Assembly (NCBI RefSeq): GCF_900110925.1
Contig: NZ_FOFP01000011.1
Location: forward strand, 62,001 to 126,000
Reading direction: 5' to 3'
Origin: Pseudomonas cuatrocienegasensis
GTDB taxonomy: Bacteria > Pseudomonadota > Gammaproteobacteria > Pseudomonadales > Pseudomonadaceae
Length of the DNA: 64,000 nucleotides
Below are positions 55,659 to 64,000 of this stretch, one piece after another (the first letter of the stretch is position 1; each line of letters begins with the position of its first letter). Below the pieces are notes generated by a model. That model had not been told where the DNA came from, ran no database searches, and was given only the letters and a program-made list of their open reading frames with translations. The translations under genes and the position numbers were made by a program.

Positions 55659-56238
55659 CAGCCTGAAAACATTGTTCAACTGGTTTCCTGTTTTGCGAAC
55701 ACTGTTTCAAGCAAAAACGGAGCATGAGTTTGATGATTTTTTGGATCGCCATTTCGAGGAATGCATTCAGCGTATGGAAGCTGAGGCGCACCACTTGACG
55801 GCAGATAAAGAAGAAAAACTGTCCGCATTCTTGGCGGCTGCATTGAGCATGCCGGGCCTTTCTGTAGTGCGTGAGGGCTACAGCAACGGTCGCGTTGACC
55901 TGACGATTAAATCTGAGAGCATTCAATCCTCTGAACGACGTCTGGCCGAAGCAAAGATCTATGCAGGGTCAGCTAAACATGTACAGGCTATCCAACAGCT
56001 GGTTTCCCGCTACTCCACTGGGCGACAAAGCCGTGGGTATGTCGTCGAATACATCCAGAAGCCTGGTATCTCTGACATCGTTGTTAAGCTGCGAGCCAAG
56101 GCTGATATCGACTTTCCTGTAAATCAAGAAGGAATGACATGCGATCACCGGATGAAATGGGCGTATATCAGCGACCACCGACATACGAGCCAAGAGCTAA
56201 TTCGAGTTGTTCACATTAATGTGAATCTTCATCGATGA
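55651..56238 (+). CDS. Putative PD-(D/E)XK nuclease, fourth gene of the hsd operon
   Basis: A 195-residue protein of unknown family. Residues 80-104 hold a nuclease-like site: G-R-V-D83-L-T-I, then E100-A-K102-I-Y, with Q-A-I-Q-Q-L (about 112-117) as a possible motif IV. This D-x16-ExK layout is that of restriction-endonuclease-like folds. The N-terminal 50 residues are helical. Its ATG lies eight bases inside hsdR with AGAGGAAA upstream, so expression is coupled. Its base use is more AT-rich than the core genes. A function as extra nuclease or regulator of HsdR is inference. Confidence 0.7.
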   Translation: MADSLKTLFNWFPVLRTLFQAKTEHEFDDFLDRHFEECIQRMEAEAHHLTADKEEKLSAFLAAALSMPGLSVVREGYSNGRVDLTIKSESIQSSERRLAEAKIYAGSAKHVQAIQQLVSRYSTGRQSRGYVVEYIQKPGISDIVVKLRAKADIDFPVNQEGMTCDHRMKWAYISDHRHTSQELIRVVHINVNLHR

Positions 56239-56343
56239 TTTAGAGCCAGGATAGAAATGAAAGGCGCTGGAGGGCTGCTGTTTTGCCGAGCCTTGATTGG
56301 CTTCCTGAGGTGCCAGACATGATCACTGCTCAACCCACCTAAA

Positions 56344-56386
56344 GAAAACCCCAGGAGGCACATGACCTACTGGGGTTTCTTTTTCT
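56344..56386 (+). terminator. Intrinsic terminator after the hsd operon
   Basis: GAAAACCCCAG and CTGGGGTTTCTTTT form a stem with a 15-base loop, followed by a T-rich run (TTCTTTTTCTTC). The A-rich left flank lets it also serve the convergent gyrB transcript. Confidence 0.8.
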
Positions 56387-56461
56387 TCTAGCCACTAACT
56401 TTGGCCGATACGCTTAACTCTGGCCGAAACGGCAAATAACTTTGCCCGCCTACATCCAACC

Positions 56462-59987
<3,526 letters not shown>

Positions 59988-59999
59988 TCAGGAAGAAGC

Positions 60000-61103
60000 T
60001 TACAAACGCATCGGCATGACAACGTAGGAAGAGTCGTCGTTGTCGGCTTCCTGAACCAGGGCACTGCTGTTGGCATCGGACAGAATCAGACGAACCTGGT
60101 CGGTGGTCATGACACCCAGCACATCCAACAGGTAGCTGACGTTAAAGCCGATCTCCAGCGTGCTGCCGGTGTAGTCGACGACAATCTCTTCCTCCGCTTC
60201 TTCCTGCTCCGGGTTGTTAGCCTGAATCTTCAGCAGACTACTAGCCAGTTGCAGACGTATACCACGGTACTTCTCGTTCGACAGAATTGCCGTGCGGCTA
60301 AAGGCTTCACGCAGCCCCTGGCGATCCGCAATGACCACCTTGTCACCGCCACGAGGCAGCACCCGCTCGTAATCCGGGAACTTGCCGTCCACCAACTTCG
60401 AGGTAAAGGTGAACTCACCAGTGGTCGCGCGGATGTGATGCTGACCCAGCACGATACTGACATTGCCGTCCTGCTCGGTGAGCAGGCGAGCCAGTTCGAG
60501 GATACCTTTACGCGGCACGATGACCTGATGACGCTCGACCTGTTCGATCGCAGCGCTCATGGCGCACATGGCCAAGCGGTGACCGTCAGTCGCCACGGCA
60601 CGCAGTACGCCAGTCTGTACTTCCAACAGCATGCCGTTCAGGTAATAGCGCACATCCTGCTGGGCCATGGCGAAGCTGGTGCGCTCGATAAGCCGACGCA
60701 ATTTGCCCTGGACCAAATCAAAGGTCAGCGAACCCGGCCCTTCTTCCACGGTGGGGAAGTCATTGGCGGGCAGCGTCGACAGGGAGAAGCGGCTACGGCC
60801 AGCCTTGACCAACAACTTCTGCTCGTCGACACGGATGTCGATCATGGCATCGCTGGGCAGGCTTTTGCAGATGTCCATCAGCTTGCGCGCCGGTACGGTG
60901 ATCTCACCCGGCTCCGCTGCATCTTCCAAAGCCACGCGCCCCACCAGTTCGACCTCGAGGTCGGTACCGGTCAGCGACAATTGCTGGCCTTCGACGACCA
61001 GCAGCACGTTAGACAGAACCGGCAAGGTCTGGCGGCGTTCCACGACGCCGGCGACCAGTTGCAGGGGTTTCAACAGGGCTTCGCGTTGAATGGTGAAGTG
61101 CAT
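60000..61103 (-). CDS. dnaN: DNA polymerase III beta sliding clamp
   Basis: A 367-residue ring-clamp subunit with the triplicated clamp fold. It starts HFTIQREALLKPLQLVAGVV and ends SSYVVMPMRL, the typical clamp end. The open frame continues to 61235 through the upstream repeat, but the ATG at 61103 is the family start. A 186-base gap with a palindromic repeat separates it from dnaA, so it may have its own promoter. Confidence 0.98.
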   Translation of the reverse strand: MHFTIQREALLKPLQLVAGVVERRQTLPVLSNVLLVVEGQQLSLTGTDLEVELVGRVALEDAAEPGEITVPARKLMDICKSLPSDAMIDIRVDEQKLLVKAGRSRFSLSTLPANDFPTVEEGPGSLTFDLVQGKLRRLIERTSFAMAQQDVRYYLNGMLLEVQTGVLRAVATDGHRLAMCAMSAAIEQVERHQVIVPRKGILELARLLTEQDGNVSIVLGQHHIRATTGEFTFTSKLVDGKFPDYERVLPRGGDKVVIADRQGLREAFSRTAILSNEKYRGIRLQLASSLLKIQANNPEQEEAEEEIVVDYTGSTLEIGFNVSYLLDVLGVMTTDQVRLILSDANSSALVQEADNDDSSYVVMPMRL

Positions 61104-61136
61104 GGTCTCGTCCCTTGCCTCGTGGAGTTGCGTAAT

Positions 61137-61292
61137 TAGAACCTGTTTAAAGTTTCGCGAGCTAGAGTCCGGCAAGGCAAAAACAGGCGAGGAATGGTCG
61201 GAGTCGCGGGCGACTGTACTTTTGTACATGAGCATTCCGAGCCTGTTTTTAACGCAGCAGGGCCGACGCGCAGCAGACTTTAACGGGTTCTA
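61137..61292. repeat. 156-bp palindromic interspersed repeat, copy B
   Basis: TAGAACCTGTTTAAAGT at the left pairs with ACTTTAACGGGTTCTA at the right. The inner pair AAAAACAGGC (61179-61188) / GCCTGTTTTT (61241-61250) and the core TGTACATGAGCATTCCGA (61223-61240) are identical to the copy at 27899-28056. It fills the dnaA-dnaN gap and its last three bases are the dnaA stop codon. Confidence 0.75.
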
Positions 61293-62789
61293 GGTTGTCA
61301 GCGTACGCAGCAAATTCTTGTAGTCCTCGCGGATATCCGCGTCGGATTCCCTAAGTTCAGCAATCTTACGACAAGCGTGCAATACAGTGGTGTGATCGCG
61401 CCCGCCGAAGGCATCGCCAATTTCCGGCAGGCTGTGGTTGGTCAATTCCTTGGACAGGGCCATGGCGACCTGGCGCGGGCGCGCCACTGAACGTGAACGG
61501 CGTTTCGACAACAGATCGGAGATCTTGATCTTGTAATACTCGGCCACGGTGCGCTGGATGTTGTCGATGCTGACCAACTTGTCCTGCAGGGCCAGCAGGT
61601 CCTTGAGCGACTCACGGATCAGTTCGATGGTGATATCGCGCCCCATAAAGTGCGAGTGGGCGATCACCCGCTTGAGTGCACCTTCCAGCTCGCGCACATT
61701 GGAGCGAATGCGCTGGGCGATGAAGAACGCGGCGTCATGCGGTAACTCGACTCGGGCCTGGTCAGCCTTCTTCATCAGAATGGCGACGCGGGTTTCCAGC
61801 TCGGGGGGTTCCACCGCCACCGTCAGGCCCCAACCAAAGCGCGACTTGAGACGTTCTTCCAGGCCTTCGATTTCCTTCGGATAGCGGTCGCTGGTGAGGA
61901 TCACCTGCTGACCCCCTTCAAGCAGCGCATTGAAGGTGTGAAAGAACTCCTCCTGGGAGCGCTCTTTCTTGGCGAAGAATTGAATGTCATCGATCAGCAG
62001 CGCATCCACTGAACGGTAGAAGCGCTTGAACTCATTAATGGCGTTGAGCTGCAGCGCTTTGACCATGTCGGCGACGAAACGCTCGGAGTGCAGGTAGACC
62101 ACTTTGGCATTGGGATTTTTCGCCAACAGATGGTTACCCACAGCGTGCATCAAGTGGGTTTTACCCAGGCCCACACCGCCATAGAGGAAAAGCGGGTTGT
62201 AGCCATGCTTGGGGTTATCCGCCACCTGCCAGGCCGCAGCACGCGCCAATTGGTTCGATTTACCCTCGACAAAATTATCGAAGGTAAAGGTGCGATTGAG
62301 GTAGCTGGTGTGCTTCAAGCCACCCTCAACCTGCACCGAGCGCTCACGGGCCGGTGCCACCGGTGCGGACGCGCCCGCCATCGGATCGAAGCTCGAGCGC
62401 GAAGGCTCGCTGCCGTGATCAGCCACTTCGGCTCTGGGCGCCTGAGCGGCAATGGCTTCTGCCGCGTCACTGCGCGGAGTGGGTGCAGGCGCCGCAGGAG
62501 CGCTGGTATGCGTAAGTGCCGCCCGCGGTTTGGAGCTGCGCTTGCTACCTATCAATAGAGAAAGGGCAGGCACAAGACCAGTGGCGCGCTCGGAAAGAAG
62601 TTCGAGCAGCCGGCCCAGGTACTTTTCGTTGACCCAGTCCAGTACAAAGCGGTTGGGTGCATAGACGCGGAGCTCGTCGCCTTCGGCCTCGACCTGCAAC
62701 GGACGAATCCAGGTGTTGAATTGCTGAGCAGGCAGTTCATCGCGCAGAAGATCTACGCACTGCTGCCAAAGTTCGACGGACACGGACAT
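61290..62789 (-). CDS. dnaA: Chromosomal replication initiator protein DnaA
   Basis: A 499-residue AAA+ initiator. Domain I (about 1-90, [20 protein letters not shown]), a low-complexity domain II (about 90-165, Ala/Pro-rich), the AAA+ domain with Walker A G207-L-G-K210-T, and the domain IV signature [19 protein letters not shown]. It binds the boxes in the adjacent oriC. Its TAG stop lies within the palindromic repeat that follows. Confidence 0.98.
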   Translation of the reverse strand: MSVSVELWQQCVDLLRDELPAQQFNTWIRPLQVEAEGDELRVYAPNRFVLDWVNEKYLGRLLELLSERATGLVPALSLLIGSKRSSKPRAALTHTSAPAAPAPTPRSDAAEAIAAQAPRAEVADHGSEPSRSSFDPMAGASAPVAPARERSVQVEGGLKHTSYLNRTFTFDNFVEGKSNQLARAAAWQVADNPKHGYNPLFLYGGVGLGKTHLMHAVGNHLLAKNPNAKVVYLHSERFVADMVKALQLNAINEFKRFYRSVDALLIDDIQFFAKKERSQEEFFHTFNALLEGGQQVILTSDRYPKEIEGLEERLKSRFGWGLTVAVEPPELETRVAILMKKADQARVELPHDAAFFIAQRIRSNVRELEGALKRVIAHSHFMGRDITIELIRESLKDLLALQDKLVSIDNIQRTVAEYYKIKISDLLSKRRSRSVARPRQVAMALSKELTNHSLPEIGDAFGGRDHTTVLHACRKIAELRESDADIREDYKNLLRTLTT

Positions 62790-62849
62790 CCCCTAAATCG
62801 AAAGGCGGCGATACAAAAACAGCCGCCATTGTAGCCGCGAGCACCTGAC

Positions 62850-62858
62850 TTATCCACA
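62850..62858 (+). promoter_or_regulatory. DnaA box 1
   Basis: Perfect TTATCCACA about 60 bases upstream of dnaA, so it may also serve autoregulation of dnaA. Confidence 0.85.
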
Positions 62859-62935
62859 CGAAAAGTACGAGAGGCACTCGTAAAATCAATGCCTTGGATA
62901 GCTTATCGCATACACATAACAAGCCCGCTAAGGCC

Positions 62936-62944
62936 TGTGGATAA
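62936..62944 (-). promoter_or_regulatory. DnaA box 2
   Basis: Perfect consensus on the minus strand (TGTGGATAA as read), 78 bases from box 1. Confidence 0.85.
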
Positions 62945-62997
62945 AAACACCTAAGCTCAGGGGAGAAACCTGGGCATAACCGCTTACTAGCCTACCA

Positions 62998-63006
62998 TGT
63001 GGATAA
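62998..63006 (-). promoter_or_regulatory. DnaA box 3
   Basis: Perfect consensus on the minus strand, 54 bases from box 2, same orientation as box 2. Confidence 0.85.
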
Positions 63007-63116
63007 AAGTGCTTTTAATCCCCAGCTTATCCGCCGCCCCCACACACCTGCAGCCCAGTTTTCAGACAACCTTTTGAAACCCTGAACACCTTAGTAGCCC
63101 AGGCCCTCAGATGGTT

Positions 63117-63125
63117 ATCCACAGA
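63117..63125 (+). promoter_or_regulatory. DnaA box 4
   Basis: Perfect TTATCCACA directly beside the AT-rich segment, the best candidate for the box that starts DnaA loading for unwinding. Confidence 0.85.
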
Positions 63126-63305
63126 AAATAGCCTGTATAAGAGTTATTAACACAACAAGCTTTCTTAAAAGATTTTCTTCTTTATATGCTTTATCGAGCA
63201 AAGCACTGGTTGGAAATTGACCTGACCCTCGGCTTTCTCTACAATCGCCGGTCTCTTAAAACGGGGGCCATTCCGGCCCGTAGTCGACCACCCAGGTATC
63301 GCACC

Positions 63306-63440
63306 ATGAAACGTACTTTCCAACCCAGCACTATCAAACGCGCTCGTACCCACGGCTTCCGCGCTCGCATGGCGACCAAGAATGGCCGCGCAGTCCTGTC
63401 GCGTCGCCGCGCCAAGGGCCGTGCTCGCCTCGCCGTCTAA
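63306..63440 (+). CDS. rpmH: 50S ribosomal protein L34
   Basis: A 44-residue, very basic ribosomal protein with the full L34 sequence ([20 protein letters not shown], then [17 protein letters not shown]). The frame is open to 63186, but the family starts at the ATG at 63306. It is the first gene of the rpmH-rnpA-yidD run pointing away from oriC. Confidence 0.98.
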   Translation: MKRTFQPSTIKRARTHGFRARMATKNGRAVLSRRRAKGRARLAV

Positions 63441-63452
63441 GCTTCCAGTCTT

Positions 63453-63857
63453 GTGGTGAGTCGAGGCTTCGGCCGGGAAAAGCGTCTGCTTACACCCCGG
63501 CAATTCAAGGCAGTCTTCGACTCCCCCAGCGGCAAAGCGCCGGGCAAAAATGTCCTGCTGCTGGCTCGTGACAACGCGCTTGATCATCCCCGACTAGGGC
63601 TGGTGATCGGCAAAAAGAGCGTCAAGCTCTCCGTTGAACGTAACCGCCTGAAACGCCAGATCCGCGAGTCGTTCCGCCTTAACCAGAGCAATCTGGCGGG
63701 CTGGGACATCGTGGTGGTTGCGCGTAAGGGGCTCGGCGATCTGGAGAACACCGAACTGGCGCACCAGTTCGGCAAGCTCTGGAAGCGCCTGGGCCGCAGC
63801 AAGCCAAGCCCACAAGCACCTGCCCACTCGGGGGTGGACGACAGTCCCCATGCGTAA
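63453..63857 (+). CDS. rnpA: Ribonuclease P protein component
   Basis: A 134-residue protein that joins the RNase P RNA to mature tRNA 5' ends. The RNR motif is in [16 protein letters not shown], preceded by [12 protein letters not shown]. The start is the first of two GTG codons at 63453/63456, giving the family start [12 protein letters not shown]. It follows rpmH by 12 bases and overlaps yidD by 8. Confidence 0.95.
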   Translation: MVSRGFGREKRLLTPRQFKAVFDSPSGKAPGKNVLLLARDNALDHPRLGLVIGKKSVKLSVERNRLKRQIRESFRLNQSNLAGWDIVVVARKGLGDLENTELAHQFGKLWKRLGRSKPSPQAPAHSGVDDSPHA

Positions 63858-64000
63858 ACTGGCGCTCGCTACCATTCAGGTTTACCGCTACGCCATCAGT
63901 CCCCTGATGGCCAGTCATTGTCGTTTCTACCCGAGTTGTTCCTGCTACGCGCATGAAGCCATTGATCAACATGGCCTGATGCGCGGTGGCTGGCTGACCC
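63850..64000 (+). CDS. yidD: Membrane protein insertion efficiency factor YidD, N-terminal part (cut by window edge)
   Basis: The first 50 codons of YidD, a small membrane-associated protein that assists YidC. The family motif [17 protein letters not shown] is present with its conserved cysteines. The ATG lies eight bases inside rnpA. The gene continues past the window. Confidence 0.93.
   Translation, partial: MRKLALATIQVYRYAISPLMASHCRFYPSCSCYAHEAIDQHGLMRGGWLT

Larger units (their letters stand above)
62790..63305. other. oriC: Chromosomal origin oriC
   Basis: The 516-base gap between dnaA and rpmH has four perfect DnaA boxes: TTATCCACA at 62850-62858 and 63117-63125 (plus), and TGTGGATAA at 62936-62944 and 62998-63006 (minus). 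A box-like TTATCCGCC is at 63027. An AT-rich stretch (63126-63190, with TTATTAACA and AAAAGATTTTCTTC) beside the last box is the likely unwinding element. This is the usual oriC site in Pseudomonas. The rpmH promoter must also lie here. Confidence 0.9.

Overview
The window is a chromosomal replication-origin region of a Pseudomonas. The evidence is the order yidD-rnpA-rpmH-(oriC)-dnaA-dnaN-recF-gyrB at the right end, the high GC content, REP elements of the GTAGGAGC type, and a gene order running leftward that I recall as that of P. aeruginosa PAO1 from PA0001 to about PA0068 (lptA-type acyltransferase, gmhB, glyS, glyQ, tag, htrB2, PilZ, trkA, rsmB, fmt, def, lysM, dprA, tsaC, qor, hemF, aroE, sulfate transporter, choX, betC, its LysR regulator, trpA/trpB/trpI, osmC, gamma carbonic anhydrase, prlC, yheV). 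No rRNA, tRNA, CRISPR array or complete insertion sequence was seen. The species is not determinable from this reading.

Layout. 0-8.7 kb holds a truncated DUF1835 gene, yheV-prlC, carbonic anhydrase-GNAT, a HAD phosphatase, lipoproteins, an OsmC protein, a luciferase-like oxidoreductase and dodecin. 8.8-11.9 kb holds trpI divergent from trpBA, closed by a strong terminator. 12-15.6 kb holds pbpG, a VOC protein, and a tightly overlapping trio (DUF883, lactonase, Rossmann protein). 15.5-20.8 kb is a choline-O-sulfate module: LysR regulator, betC, choX and a SulP sulfate transporter. 20.9-32.1 kb is housekeeping (aroE, hemF, qor, tsaC, dprA, LysM protein, def-fmt-rsmB-trkA). 32-36.7 kb holds a LysR/MFS pair, yhhQ with a preQ1 riboswitch in its leader, a 269-bp MITE-like element and an NlpC/P60 peptidase. 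36.9-44 kb holds PilZ, htrB2, a PPOX protein, tag, glyQS, gmhB and a PlsC-type acyltransferase.

The accessory part is 44.0-56.4 kb, between the lptA-like acyltransferase and gyrB, genes that are neighbours in PAO1. It starts with a three-gene membrane-lipid cluster (YnbA-like CDP-alcohol phosphatidyltransferase, acyltransferase, YnbB/CdsA-like cytidylyltransferase). Debris follows: a RelE/ParE toxin remnant and a small orphan ORF. The last part is a defence island: a HEPN-domain DUF3644 gene divergent from a type I restriction-modification operon hsdM-hsdS-hsdR that overlaps a fourth gene encoding a small PD-(D/E)XK nuclease. This HEPN + HsdMSR + extra nuclease layout is the best candidate here for an undescribed system.

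Repeats are frequent: four REP doublets and two single REPs, a pair of about 157-bp imperfect palindromes (between def and fmt, and between dnaA and dnaN, where the repeat supplies the dnaA stop codon), the MITE-like element, and several long hairpins. oriC lies between dnaA and rpmH, with four perfect DnaA boxes and an AT-rich stretch next to rpmH.
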